In this document: positions 1-13,400 of the stretch, in pieces
Layout of the letters: each line of letters opens with the position of its first letter
Numbering within the stretch: position 1 is the first letter of the stretch
Assembly (NCBI GenBank): GCA_003290165.1
Contig: QNQO01008316.1
Coordinates: 124,001 to 188,000, forward strand
Length of the DNA: 64,000 bases
Direction: 5' to 3'
Source of the DNA: Berberis thunbergii
Taxonomy: Eukaryota; Streptophyta; Magnoliopsida; Ranunculales; Berberidaceae
The notes under the pieces: model-generated
Seen by the model: the letters and a program-made list of their open reading frames with translations, nothing else
Told to the model about the DNA's origin: nothing
Databases searched by the model: none
Program-made: the position numbers and the translations under genes

Positions 1-444
1 TTATGTGGGGCGCATCTCCATCGCACACATGGCAAATCAATTGCACCCAACCTTGTATTTAGGCAAACTAGATTTAAGAAGTGGCCGCACCACACGTGCC
101 ACAAATTTTTTTGGACCACATACTAAACTTGTTAGTATCTCCTCAAAGTGTCCTAAAGAGTTCCAATAATGTCGTGTTTGATTAAATTGAAAAGTCAATG
201 GGAAAATCTTTAAATGATGTCTTTATTGCACAGCACATCTATATCGAACCCATTGTTATAGGTAAAACTGATCACCAATAGAATTCCTTTCTTACTCTTT
301 TCCTCAGAATTTCCTGTGCATACGAGAAAACAAGGTATGCATATGAGTCATTTTAAAGAATGCCAATGGCTTCCACATAGATTTTCAGCTGCAATCAAAG
401 CCAACATTTATAAATTTCCAATGCAACCAAATATAAACCTAAAT
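1..444. other. intronic sequence, nothing recognised
   Basis: No gene or named repeat is seen here. The stretch lies inside the last visible intron of the minus-strand PRAF-like gene, whose C-terminal exons should lie to the left of the window. Confidence 0.5.
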
Positions 445-475
445 GTTTTTATTTTTTATTTTTTATTTTTTATTT

Positions 476-512
<37 letters not shown>

Positions 513-521
513 ATTTTTTAT
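445..521. repeat. T-rich simple repeat (ATTTTTT)n
   Basis: About 77 bp of alternating T runs and single A bases, period about 7. It produces a low-complexity Phe/Tyr-rich reading frame that is not a gene. Confidence 0.9.
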
Positions 522-829
522 CAATTAAACAACAAGGAATATATTGATAAAAAGGAAAGGTGACTGAGCAAGTCACAAATTATTGAGCAAGTCACAAATT
601 ATAAAGCAGGGGAAGAGAGACATCCTTGATGACCTCCACACCTTGACCCCATTGCCAAACCAAATATTTGATTTCCCTGCAAAGAGAGAGCATCCTTTTT
701 CTTATCTTTGAAGTTTCTGCTATTTCTATTTCTCTTTTTCAAATCACCCAAATCTTTTCAAATAACCCGGAGGGAGGCTAACAACACTCTGACCCAAATC
801 CAGGATCCTTTGAGGGAGCATCTATCCTT

Positions 830-1830
830 GGTCCAATGGGCAACCCAAGCTGGAAAGGAATTGCTGGTCAGATGGAGATGGAGATGGAAATGGAGAAACG
901 GCAGGTGAAGAAAATGTGTTTTTCTTATCCCTGAAGATCCTGAACAGATGCTGGTCAGATGGAGATGGAGAAAGGGCAGGTGAAGAAAATGTGCTCAATT
1001 GTTTCAGGGTTCGTTGACACAAAGCACATTTGTTGGGACAAATGAGATGGAGAAAAAGAAGAAAGGGCAGGTGAAGAAAAGGTGCTCGATTGTTTCAGGG
1101 TTCCTCTGACACAAAGCACGTTTGTTGGGCCAGACTAGCCCTTTCTCAATGAGATTGTCAATGGTCAAAATCTTACCATGGGCCAGGGACCAAATAAAGA
1201 AGTTAATTGTAGCATGGACTTCTTTTAACAAAAAAAAAATTGCTTCCAAAGGGGGAAGGAAGATGGGCACTAATACTAGAAAAGAGATGGAGCTAAAACT
1301 ATTTATGATGGCCACTATCTACTGAAAATTTTCCTACTTTATCCTTCAAACGCCAATTATCCATCTAATCAGAAAGGTGACATTATGGAGTAACTTTATG
1401 AGCTGCACAAGATGGGAAAGTTCCTGATTCCCCTCCTGAAGTTAAAATCCCAATTTTTTTAATTGTTTGTCATCTCCACAAAGAATTGAGAGATCGGCCC
1501 TTTTCTCCTGAAAGAAATTTTGAAGTGAAGATTAAATTTATCTCTAAGATGTTGGTTGCCAAGCCAAGTGGCTTCCCAAAAATCAATTTTGTTCCCTCTT
1601 CCTGGAACAACGGAGATTTCCTTCTTGAATGCAGGTTGCAGGCTTGGTACTTTCCACCAAGAGCAACCATAAGGCCCAACAGGAATGTTAAAGAACCAGC
1701 TTCTAGGTTGCAGCAAATACATATTACTATTAACAATAACTGATCTCCAAATAGCACCTTCTTCTTTTCCAAACCTCGATAAAGATGCCTTTCTCGGTGC
1801 CTCTTATAATAATAGTATGGAGGGCCTTCA
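830..1830 (-). mobile_element. LINE (L1-type) reverse transcriptase C-terminal remnant
   Basis: Minus-strand frames read like the C-terminal part of a plant LINE ORF2. Around 1722-1500 there is a segment with PGRGNKIDFWEATWLGN, the usual link between reverse transcriptase and the zinc-binding domain. At 1315-1004 comes a zf-RVT-like segment with FFIWSLAHGKILTIDNL, then PNKRALC, then ETIEHLFFTC. The frames are broken by frameshifts and no complete ORF2 remains. It lies in the last visible PRAF intron, in the same orientation as the gene. Both ends are approximate. Confidence 0.75.
850..1115. repeat. degenerate direct repeat within the LINE remnant
   Basis: A unit containing a GGAGATGGAGAAA-type purine run, GGCAGGTGAAGAAAA, TGTTTCAGGGTTC and ACACAAAGCAC recurs two to three times with differing spacing. 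It duplicates the end of the LINE zinc-binding coding region. Its GGTCAGATGGAGATGG part occurs twice about 75 bp apart. Confidence 0.6.
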
Positions 1831-2160
1831 CCATGTGATTAATGCATTTGAAATTATCAGCTATCTTTAAGATGCTTAGGGGATAGGTAAGCAATTTGTT
1901 TTATTATAAACTATTGATTGCCTTAGCGATGGCCACCACCACTTCGACATCTTATGAAGTTAGGTACATGTTAGCGAGTCATCACCGCCACCACGCCAAA
2001 CCCTAAAGTAACATTTGGTAGTTTTTTTTATGGTTTTTTGTGGAGTTTTATCCTTTGATCAAACACAACCATAATTACAATTTTTTGGAACTATTTCACC
2101 CTTGAATTTGGAAAATTTCATTTGTATAAAATTCATAAGATTCAACAAGACCTAATACTT
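1831..2160. other. intronic sequence, nothing recognised
   Basis: No coding frame or repeat structure was recognised between the LINE remnant and the SINE-like element. Confidence 0.4.
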
Positions 2161-2164
2161 CATG

Positions 2165-2400
2165 ATGCAAGGTATGTTTTTGCTAACGGCAGCTAGCAGA
2201 CTTGTGGGGGATGGTATCACAAGTCTAAGGTTTGAACCCTACCGAAGGCGCCTGCTCACCCTTCAAAAAAGGTCTACTTCTGCCTACTATGGTGTCGATA
2301 CGCTTAATTATAATCACACTGCAGAAAGGTTCCAACTAAAACTGGCTATGGAAGATGGATATGCGAGTGTCGTAGTTAAAAATTCGCGTAAATGAGTTAG
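2165..2400 (+). mobile_element. tRNA-derived SINE-like element, copy 1
   Basis: Contains a pol III B-box-like GGTTTGAACCC preceded by GATGGTATCACAAGTC, and an A-box-like CAGCTAGCAGACTTGTGGGG upstream. The core from AGACTTG through the B box is shared with the better conserved copy near 63420-63481. A non-tRNA body of about 150 bp follows. It resembles Au-type plant SINEs, but the family assignment is an inference and the ends are approximate. Confidence 0.55.
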
Positions 2401-2639
2401 TTTACAGTGTCTATGATACTCTCTGTATTTGGTTGCACTTTCTAAATGTTTGATTAATTAATATGATAATATCCTACATAAATCAGCTTAATATGATGTC
2501 ACAAATCATAGAGATTGATAGACGCTTAATCAGGAAGAACTTGTTTAGCTTCCATGCCTTATGTAACTATGTTTACAACTTTTAAAGAGATCAATGGTGA
2601 TAGATCACATGAATGCCAAAGGGTGTAGAAGATCAGATT

Positions 2640-3063
2640 GTCGTTATAATTTAACTAGGGTATCCACACGCTCTACGTGCGCAGATATTAAGTATTTTTT
2701 ATTTTATTACAGCAATTAAATATTAAGAAATTATATATATATAATTTTAAGGGCATAAATAATAATTTTAAGGGCCTATGTATAGTTTATAAATAAATAA
2801 GAGATTTGAAATAAATTATGTTAGGGACATAGGTATAATTAGTAAATGTTTGAGATGGGGCTAGTTTTGATTGTAAGAGTATAAAATGTGGAGGGCAAAA
2901 TGGGAAGTACAAAAGTTCAATGTAAGGGCTTCTATATAATTTATAAATAATTGCAGATATTTAATAAATTATATTAGGGGCTTATGTGTAATTGATGAAT
3001 ATTTACAGGGGCCGATTTTTATTGTAAATAGTTTAAACATGTGAGCGTAAAATAGTAAAAATG
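2640..3063. other. AT-rich unassigned repeat-like tract
   Basis: Starts near a small GC-rich motif (CCACACGCTCTACGTGCGCAG) and then shows repeated phrases such as AGGGCATAAAT, AGGGGCTTATGTGTAATT and TTTATAAATAA. This resembles diverged non-autonomous transposon sequence, but no terminal repeats or target-site duplication could be defined. Confidence 0.3.
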
Positions 3064-3071
3064 TTTAATAG

Positions 3072-3818
3072 CAGTGTTCTAAAATCGGTCTAGGCGGCGC
3101 CTAGGCGCTAGAAGGTGGAAAACCGCCCAGATTAATGCCTGGGCGACTGTCTGGGCGGTTCTGGGCAGTCTGGGCGGGTCTAGGCGGGTCTGGGCGGGGT
3201 CTAGGCGGGCTAGGCAGTCTAGGCGCGCTCTAGGTGGAGTCTAGGAGGTCTAGGAGATTTTTTTTTTTTTTTTTTTTTTTTTAATAAGGTTGATTGTGTT
3301 CTTATTTTATTTTTCTTTCCTATTTTTTAGAAATAAACTATTTAATTGTTTTTTTAGAAAATCTCGGGAATGGGCTTTGATGATGATAATGATGATATGT
3401 CTAAATGTAGCGAAGGATGATTACTTAATGGAATTCTCAAAGGATCTGCCAGTACCAATTTTACTAATGTAGATTTTATCAAACATAACTGAGGTTATTC
3501 ATGCAATTTGAAGAAAAATAAAAGAGTACACAAATTCAAATTTATATAAAGTACCCATCATGACCAACTTCAGTCATTTGAGTTTTAATAAATTTTGTTC
3601 ACGATTGTTAATTTTTCATGTTTTTAAATTTTGCATATATATATTGACATTAAATTGGATGTAATTGATAAGGTATTATGCTTAACTTTTGTAAATTATT
3701 AAAGTTATAATACAAAACCTAAGACCGCCCAGGCACCCGCCTAGGCGCCCGCCTAGGCCCCTGGGCGCTAGGCACCTGCTCGCCACCCGCCCAGCGCCTA
3801 GCGATTTTTAGAACACTG
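3072..3818. mobile_element. non-autonomous hAT element, family A copy 1
   Basis: A 747-bp element flanked by a perfect 8-bp duplication TTTAATAG (3064-3071 and 3819-3826). The terminal inverted repeats are CAGTGTTCTAAAATCGG on the left and CGATTTTTAGAACACTG on the right. Both subterminal regions carry many copies of GGGCGG/TAGGCG hexamers, in opposite orientation at the two ends. The core is AT-rich with a poly-T run. No transposase is encoded. A second copy with a different TSD lies at 36410-37063. Confidence 0.95.
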
Positions 3819-3826
3819 TTTAATAG

Positions 3827-4228
3827 TATTTTCATTTGAATTACATAAACACCCTTTTCACTTTTTATTCTCTTTTTGACTTTTTCTCGTAAATCCCATA
3901 GAGCTTGGAGGGCATTTCTGGAACCTGAAAATCAGGTTGAAGACTCCTCAACTGTTCATATGAGGGAACTCTCGTTATATATGTTGAGATGTGACAGCAT
4001 TGCCATTACGTGAGAAGATTGTATTGGTGGGCTTTCTTTCATTCTGCAAACAGCTGGTAAGTTTCAACCAGTACCTCCTTTTCCCTCCAAATAAGATTCC
4101 TGATTACTATTCTTGCTTGAATGGAAAGAAATAAAATAAAATGGCTATGGATATACTTCATACGAATGTTTTAAGAATTGCATTTGATATGTTCACGGTG
4201 CATGGTACAATATACATGCTTGTTTCAT
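3827..4228. other. intronic sequence, nothing recognised
   Basis: Remainder of the PRAF intron between the hAT element and exon 7. I looked on the minus strand for the expected downstream PRAF exons (the AERLP-type segment and the BRX-like C-terminus) and saw neither. Confidence 0.4.
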
Positions 4229-4321
4229 TTACACCTTCAGTACATTTTGCGCAGGTGATACAATATGACATTCACCAACTAGTGTAGCAACTACACTATT
4301 TTCAAAAGCTTGACTAGATAC

Positions 4322-4468
4322 CTGGGAAGCAACAGACTTGATGATTTCCTGAGCCATTGTACACTTAGAAGATTCCTCTGCAGCAAGAGAAACAGCTTCT
4401 TGAGTCTTCTTTTGTGATTTCTCTAGTTCATCATCTTGAGTTTCCAACTTATGTTTCAAACTTTTGAC
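4322..4468 (-). CDS. PRAF-like exon 7 (coiled coil)
   Basis: Encodes [19 protein letters not shown]... to ...EIIKSVASQ, matching the family coiled coil ([17 protein letters not shown]). The donor CAG|GTATCT lies at 4322/4321. If this intron were retained the frame would run on for 30 residues to a stop at 4229, giving a protein without the BRX-like end. The splice-donor reading is preferred because the family sequence normally continues with LKDMAERLP at this point. Confidence 0.85.
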
Positions 4469-7400
4469 CTAGAAGTCACACATGCAATATTGAGTAATTT
4501 AACAAAAAAATAGCTTATCAGTGAAAACATCTTGTAACTGGTAATTCAGAAAATATGTTTAAGATAGTGGGAGGAAAGAGATTTTGCCTTTTACCTCTCT
4601 TTGCAATTTTAGTACTTCTTGATTTAGCAGTTCATTTGTTGTCTTGAGGCTGTCAACAACACTTCTAGAAAATGTAGGAGCTGAGTTGCGAGGAGGGCTT
4701 GGCTTTCTCGTATAAGGTGAAGCAGTTCTAGGTGTCATTGCTGGCTGAGGTGATGAGAGTGGTGGGGGTGGTTGTGGGACCTGGGGTATTGGGGGTGCCG
4801 TAATAACTGGTTTTAAAGCAAATTGCAAAGCAGTCAGTGAACTGGTAAGAGCAAGGTCTTTCAGCTGAAAGAGTGATGGAACTGGGGAAACTCTAACTGT
4901 GGACAGAGAATCAGACTTCATTCCCTGCCTGATTGACTTAACATCGACATACCTCACAAGTTCGTGGCCAGGGGACAACAACATTTTTGAAGATCTTGAC
5001 TCCCCCCTTCTTAACTGTTCCCTGCCATCAAATGATTGCCGAAAAGGAGGGCTTTTCCTAATAAGGTTAGAAGTACCACCAGATTCTGTTGCTTTGAGTT
5101 TGGAATAGCAGGAATCGCATACACGATGTGGTTTTCCTGGAGTAGGAGCTAATGCAGCTCTCAATGCCTTTTTGGAACTACAAGCATGGCAATGCACCAA
5201 ACCACAGTTGTAACAGTTATGCCTCTTTCTAGTAAACCCAAATGCTTGCCGACATCCCGTGCAGACGGACTGATCTGCACCAGATACCCACTTATGAATG
5301 CATATACTTGCTGTGAAATTCGATCCACATGATATACTTTTCACATGCCTTTCTTTTAATGCCTCAATTAGAGTTGGACCCTTTCTGTCATCAATATCTC
5401 CATGTCCTAATCTTCCATTAGCTCCTCTACCCCAGGTGAATACTTCACTCCTAGATGTCAGAATAGCAATATGGAATGCACCACATGAAATCTCTTCAAC
5501 AAACTCACCTACCAATTTATCTTGTACCAAACAGGGTAGCTTACCGTCATGGAGAGGATTGCCAAGCTGACCATATGTGTTGCTTCCCATGGTAAAAATA
5601 TGCCCTGACATTGTAAGGGCAACAGTATTATGATGTCCACAGGCTAGCTGGTGAAAGTTGTAGTCAATAAGTGATGGGACACAAGTGGGAACCAGGCGTG
5701 GTTCCTTGTCACCATGACCCAAACGGTATTTGTCACCATCACCCCAGGTAAACAACTTTCTAGATGAAATATGTGCACCAGGCTGTCCCATGACCTCAAT
5801 AATAGCTGCAGTATGCCATACTCCACAAGCAACCTTCACAGTCTTTAGCCCACTCAAGGATTCAACTTCCCTTGGGCATGCAATGCTTTCTCGACTGCCA
5901 TGACCCAAAACACCAAATGTTCCATCACCAAAAGTAAACAATTTTCCATTAGAAGTTACCAATGCAGTGTGCCATGTGCCACAGGCAACAGCCAAAATTT
6001 GAAGCCCTTCTATTGGACCTGTGATTCTTTTAGGTATCCAGTGGCTAACATCAGTTCCATGACCAAGAAGTCCAGAATTGTAAGTGCCATCTCCCCAAGT
6101 AAAAAAATCACCAGCCATAGTCACAGCACAGGTGTGATACTCGCCACACGCAACAAGATCCATATTATTGACTGCCAAAAACTCAACAAGACGAGGGCGG
6201 CTGAAATCCCTATCAGTTCCATGGCCAAGCCTTCCACCAGCCTCTTCGCCCCAAGTGAAAACTTCACCTTGCCTTGTAACAAGAGCAGCATGTCTAATCC
6301 CACAAGCAATCTGATGAACATCTAAAACTACATCTGACTCTAATGGCTTTGGAAGCAGCACATCAACTTTTGAAGGGAATTGGTTCAGAAATCCATCAGT
6401 TGAATTTCCGTCACGCCAAACCTCTCCCCATACATAAATATCACCCAAAGACTCGATGTCATCTGGTCCAGAACCTTGACTAGATGAGCTAGGTGCACTT
6501 GAGACACTAAGTCGAACACCATCTCCAGTACTTGCTCTTAGTTGCATATTTGCACGATCTGACCCCACATCTGAACTTCTGAAATTCAAAGAAGGTTCAC
6601 GAGAACCAAAGTCCGACAGCTTTGAGTTAACAGCACGATTTAAACTTGAAGTAGCTTCTAATGTTGGACTGAAAGGACGATAGGTCTGGAGGAAATCTCC
6701 ACCATCATGGAGCTGCATTTAGTATACAAGCAACAGAGTTATATATATTCACATTTATCATGATCTAACAGAAAATTGCAGCATTAATTATCAAACTAAT
6801 GACACAAATTCTGAGATCTGGAGTGTGGCACATTCAATATTACATATATATTCTACATAGCAGATATTTCAAATCCACACTAACAAGATCTTCAGTATAT
6901 CATCACTATCAAGGCCATTGAGATCATGATGCAGAGCATGTGCCTCGAGAATCGAGATACTACACATTCCTGGGGTTCATTTCATTATGTATTTACTTGT
7001 CCTTATCAAAAAAAGCTAGTTGCCACTTTATGTGTCTTGTAAAATACACCAAGTTTATTGATTGAAAGGCCCCTTAGTAGGGGAGAAGCACATTGAGGGG
7101 TGCAAAGAAAACATACATAAGACTACTACACAAACAAGGATATCCCAAGTCAACCAATCGAATATTTCCTCCAATTCTTGCTAAAGATGGCTAATACTAA
7201 GGTATCAATTTTTGTTTGGAAGATGAGATGTTCTACGGGTTTTGCTACGCCCTTGAAAATCCTAGAACATCTTTCTTTCCAAACTATTCATAATGTAAGG
7301 AACTCTGATCATAACAATATCATTAACTGATTCATATTCCCAATACTCTATTTCTAATCCATTGTTGACCTTCACCATTGACCACTTAAGTTAATTTGGA

Positions 7401-10400
7401 CTCATTCAAAATTAATCCCATATCCTCTTCGAGATTTTGCAATTGAGAAGTAGATGGTCCCATATCAGCCTCATTGCACATTACACGGCGCCATCAATTT
7501 CTATTCCTCTAGCTATGAGATGGTTCCCTGTTTGAAGTTTTCCTTGCATTGCTAACCATGTGAAAGGCTAATCCAGGAGACAATTTGTCAATACACCCTG
7601 TCAAATACATTTTGTTCATGCCCTTTATCATACCTGTGGATGCAAATTTCCACCGGATCACGTGCTGATGACGCGGAGCAATCTGCGTAAGATAGAGATT
7701 AATTCTTGACACCGGTGTGGTGTCTACCACGGGGACTCCGATGCCAAAATTAGAGCAATGCCTTTAGGAAAGTATTTATTTCTCTGTATTTGAAGAGAGA
7801 ATTATGAATCAAGAAAGAATTACCTCTAGATGGATTTATGTTTGGCTATTTACAGAGGCAGAATAAGTAAATTGCTAGCAGATGAGTGAGACACGTGGCA
7901 GATTAAGGAGATACGTGGCAGATGAGTGACACACATGGCATATGAGTGAGTCATCTGCTTGAAGGCGACTGTAAGTTCTCTTAGGTAGTTGTAACTTCTC
8001 TTAGGTAGTTATAACTTCCGTAGATAGTTGTAACCTCCCGTTGATGGTTGTAACTTCCTGTTTGGTGACACCTCTCTTGCAAGCTTGTGTACTCAGCTGA
8101 GTATAGTGGTTAGCGTTGAACACTACTCCTCTGCTGAGAAAAGAGTATTTTGTTGAGCTATACTGGGCCCAAACTTGGGCTTTCTCTTTTTGTGACTTTC
8201 ATGGGTAATTTTCGAGATTCTCGGGAACAATCCAAATCTTTGAGCTTCTTTATCCTATAGGGCCAAGAATTATTTTTGGCTCCCACAAATGCCCCTCGTC
8301 TCCTTTGCTTTTGAGCTAACCGTTTTGTTTTCCCTTCTTACTTAAAAGTAAGGGAGATGTATTTTCATTGAGGAGCCCCGCCAAAAATAGAAGTTAAATG
8401 CCCCTGATCTTTCTGACTTATCTGTTTCTATTGATACAAGTAAATGATCTGCATGTAGAGGCTTTTGCTGCTGATGAGATGATCTACCGGATGACTCATA
8501 CATAGTCATTTCATGGGCTCTTGGACTTTGTCCAAATAAAGGATCATTCTTAGGTGAATAAAACAAGTCATGCTCTGGCATCCTGGTGATTTGACAACTC
8601 ATCCACCTATGACATGCCACTGTTTAAGCATGAGTTGAGGAATCTTCATTTATCGAAAGACGTGACCCTGATCTATTGGCTGACTTTGTTTCCCTGGTTA
8701 AGAAGGGAGTGAATTCTACTATGAAATTTGCTAAGGCTTGAGCCTTTATAGTTGTTCTCGGCCGGTAGATTTTGTTGAAGGACGCGACATTGATCTGCTA
8801 GCTGACTTTGTTTCCCCGGTTGAGGAGGGAATGAATTATGCTAAAGCTTGAGTATTTAAAGTTGTCATCGGCCGGCAGATCAAGTCTTATTGGCTCAACT
8901 CTATCACTCATTTCATACGTTTTTGACAAGCATTCGGGAGGAAGTTGTGCCCCCAATTCTTTGCTGATGAGAATTGAGCTAACTGCTATAGTTGAAACTA
9001 CCAAGTAGATGTATAGGTCCTCTTCTGGATTTGTCTGCTGATCTACTCAAGAATCGATCCAAAGTTGCTGCTCTAATAGTGAAACTTTGAATTTCTTTTG
9101 GAGTTGATGGTGACTTCATGTCAAGTAGTGGTCTTCTTTGCTTTTATGATCTCCAAACTTTGTGAATGTTTATTTGTCTGCTGACTTATAAATATTTGCA
9201 TTAAGGGCACAAAAGTTTGATTGGCCTTTTTCATGAGCTTCCAATATGCTTAAGTCGGAATTTAAGCATAACTTGAAAAAATTAATCATGGATTTAAATC
9301 TATTTATCTTGGAAATTGCACGGAAATATTGTGTGATCTACTGACCATTTGACAAAACCTACAGAGATTTAAGTAGTCCAGAGTAAGATGCTTTTATGCT
9401 CAGTGATTGATTAACTAAATTACCCACTCACGGATAATGACATCCTCTACTGAGGCATTTGGCTTGTGTGGTCTATTGATCACTTGACTAAACTTAAACG
9501 GATTTAAGTAGTATCGAGTAAGATACTTTTATGCATTGAATTACCCAGTCACTGAGAGCATCATCCTCTACTGAGGCATTTTGCTTGTGTGGTCTACTGA
9601 CCACTTGACTACACTTAAACGGATTTGAGTAGTCTTGAGTGAGATGCTTTTAAGCATTGAACTACCCACTCACTAAGAATGTCATCCTTTACTGAGGTGT
9701 GATCTTCTAGTAAGGCATTTTGCTTGTGTGGTCTACTTACCACTTGACTAAACTTAAAAGGATTTAAGTAGTCTTAAGTAAGATGTTTTTGTACATTGAA
9801 TTACCCACTAACAGAAAGGGCCATCCTCTAACAGAATGTTTTTGTACATGTTTGCATTTTTAATGTCTTCAGCATGTAAAACGAATTTTCCTATTTCACT
9901 ATTTCAATTAAAGAAGTGCGTTATCTGCTGAGAAGCAAAATAACATATCCTCCATTAAGGTATATATAATATTTGGTGGGATCTTTTCTTTTTGCCGGAT
10001 CTACTTTGATTGGTGGTAGTCTCTTCCGCCAAGGTTGGCTCTTCTCATGGAGAATTTGATTGACCATAACGGAGAACTCTATGAATGTTCTACCGCGTGA
10101 GGAGTCACTTGTTGAAGAGATAAAATACAATCAAGTTTTTCTTATATGTACATTGCATCTTTTTTTCTAGAAAGCAAAAAATAAAAAAGCTAAGATGCCT
10201 AAGCTTCAATCCACTTTGTGAAATGGTCGGATGCGACAATCATCAGATTCTTCTGCGCTGGAGTTTGATTGATCGGAATGGTGAACTCTGTGTATGTTCT
10301 ACTGGTTGAGGAGTCGCTTGTTGGGGGGCGTGTTCTACGCTTGTCACCTTTGTTCTTTTTATCCTCCTTCTGATCTGCATTTGTTTGTGTAGGTTGACTT

Positions 10401-13400
10401 TTTTTCTCATGTATATGTGGTGCCTTGGCACTATTTTTTCGTCATCCCACAATGCATAGCATTCTGCCATAGCGAAGATTTTAGCAAGAGTTTGCCTAGT
10501 TTCATGGTCAATTTGTCATAGAATAGGTGATCTACGGGCAGACCCTTCATGAAAGCTAAGGATGCAATTTAGTCATCACACCCATTTATGCTCGCCCTTT
10601 CTGCCTTGAATCTTTTGATGAAGCCTTGAAAAGATTCATTTGAATTTTTCTTTATGTTGAAGAGACGCTCATCATGTTTTTTATGGTTCGATAGGATGAA
10701 TACTCCTTTGAGAAAACAAGGGAGCGCTCCCCAAAGTTGTTGATCGACCGTCAAAGTGTGAAACCAATCTTGGGCCATTCCTTGTAAAGTCATAGTAAAT
10801 ATTTTGCACATAAGTGGGTCATCATTTTGTGCAGTCATGACACTTCAAAAATGCTTCAAGTGTCTATCGCTAGGATGCACTGACTCTCTGGAAAACCTCC
10901 GTATCACGCGTCAAATGCGTGTCGGACACGGATTCGCGTCCAACACGCGCTGAACACGTATTGGGCACGGGGTCAACAGTCAAAATTTGTTGACTGTTTT
11001 GGACACGGCCTGGATATGGTCCAGACACGGTCTAGACATGGTCAAAATTCATTAACTGTAATTTTGCAAATAAATCAGATTGATCGATCCTTCCTCCCAC
11101 ACAGGCAAACCCTAACTTCCACAAACCCACACTTTGAACAGAAAATCGATCGAGAGACAGAGGTAGAAAGAACTCAAAACAGAGATTGATTGATCGATTT
11201 CAATTGACAGGAAGAGATCGATTTCGACTGAGAAGAGAAATTGGTTTCGACAGAGAGGGATAGATCGATCGACAGGATCTATGGCTTCCTCATCAACACC
11301 AGGTACCTTCGATCGATCTATTTCGTTTGTGTTTTCCTGTGATTTCTGCTATTTTCTCAGTTTTTTCCTTTTTTTCCTCTGATTCTTGATATCGATCCTG
11401 CGATTTTTTAGATCAATTCCTGAGATTGATTTCTAAGATCGATCTATTCTTGTGAACGATTGATTCCTGTGATCGATCGATCGATCCTGCGATTTCGTTT
11501 TTTTCCTGCGATTTCCTTTTTTTGTATTTCGTTTCCCTTTTTCTGCGATTCCTTTTTTTTGCTGTTTTTCTCTTTTCTTTCTCTGCATCATGAAATACTT
11601 CAAATACCCCATATTTGAGCTTGCACCTATTGGCTAAAAAGTTTGAAAACTAAAGAAGAAACTAAAACTGGTTTTAGGCCAAGTAAATGGAGATGATCTT
11701 TGGAAGCATGTGACAATAATAAGAAGACCAAGTGAAGGTGGGGGAGACCTTAGATGGCGGTGTAACTTTTGTCAGAAAGAGTATGTAGCCGCTAGTTAAT
11801 GAAGAAGAAGAGATGTAGCCGCCTCGCTGGTGAGTTTTTGAAATTATCAATTTACATTTTATTTACATTATCAAGTTAATGAAATTATATTGCTTATGCT
11901 TTATGAGTATCAGCAGTTGAGCTTGACTTTATGATGCATTTGAATGAATGAATTTGAATGTTTTATTGATATGTTTGGATTGTTTAATAGTATTATTAAT
12001 TTATTTATGATTTTATGTTCTTATGGGTTACAAAAAAAATATATTAAAAAATTAAGTTTGACCGTGTCGCCGAGTCCTATTTTTTTTAAAATTGCTGAGT
12101 CGCCATGTCGTATCCGTGTCTGAATCCGAGTCCGTGCATCCTTGGTCTATCACGATCAGAATCTCCTTTGAAAGGAGTAAAGATTGGTATGATAAACTTT
12201 ACTGGTGGAGGATCCCCTTCAGTGTCATTTGTAAAAGTGAAGTGTTTACCAAGGCCACCTCTCTGCGCAGAGCATCATCTGGATTTTCCATGACACGCGA
12301 GTTCCTCAACTGCTCATTGATAATTCGAGCTATATCATCAGCTTTCAAGGGCCCGGGTGCATCCTACTGATCGGTTGCATGGTAGGGCAGTCTATGCTGC
12401 TCAGCGACATGGCAGTTTCGAGACAAGTTAATATCATGATCCAGATTTGATCTTATGTATTGTTCACATCCATTGGGATTTTGTTTTCTGCACCGACCAC
12501 TCATATCTGGCGTCATTTGCTTGGGAGCCCAACCTTGATAAGACTATTGTTTGAGGCCCAAGCCTAGATGGGACATTTGCTCATGGCCGTAATCTTGAAT
12601 GAATGTTTCCAGATGGATTATTTTCCCTCAGTGGATGATTACTTCTGCTCCCATGCACGTGGTCTACTGACAGATGACGATGTGTCTTCTGCCTTGGTTG
12701 TATGTTCATTAATCGTTCTACTACCTGAGTTTGGTCCTCCAATATTTTAATCAAATTGGCAACCTGACCTACGAGATTTTCTTGTTGTTTCAGTTCCATT
12801 GGGCTCGGTTGTTAGGCAGAAAATTGTAATTGATGATCAATCGATGGTGGTAGACCTACTACCAGTAGTTGTCTGGCCGGAAGCGACTGAACCCATGGTG
12901 ATGATGGCGGTTTGGTTCAGGCAGATGATTGTTCAACATTATTTTTGCTAGTTTGGTTTCGAGTTCCCACCATTGTGTTGAAAAAATACTCTAAAAAGTG
13001 TCTTTGAAAGAAAATTCAAATTGATTGAACAATTTTTTTTATGAATGGAAGATAGCATGCAATGAGTTTAATTCAAGCTCTCATTGAAAGCACAAATTTG
13101 TGGATGCAAATTTCCACCGAATCACGTGCTGATGATGCAGAGCAATCTGTGTAAGATAGAAATTAATTCTTGACACCGGTGTAGTGCCTGCCATGGGCAC
13201 TCCGATGCCAAAGTTAGAGCAATGCCTTTAGGAAAATATTTATTTCTCTGTATTTGAAGAGAGGATTGTAAATCAATAAAGAGTTACCTCCAGATGGATT
13301 TGTGTTTGGCTATTTATAGAGGCAGAATGAGTAAATTGTTGGCAGATGAGTGAATCATCTGCTTGAAGGCGGCTGTAACTTCTCTTAGGTAGTTGTAACT

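Noticed and set aside
445..528. Phe/Tyr-rich reading frame
   Set aside because: Translation of a T-rich simple repeat.
2640..3063. Helitron
   Set aside because: A GC-rich motif at the start looked suggestive, but no TC start, CTRR end or terminal hairpin could be placed with confidence.
6713..6718. ATG at the start of the long minus-strand frame as a translation start
   Set aside because: It lies in the intron: a TGCAG acceptor follows directly and upstream PH-domain exons join in phase, so translation starts at 30362.
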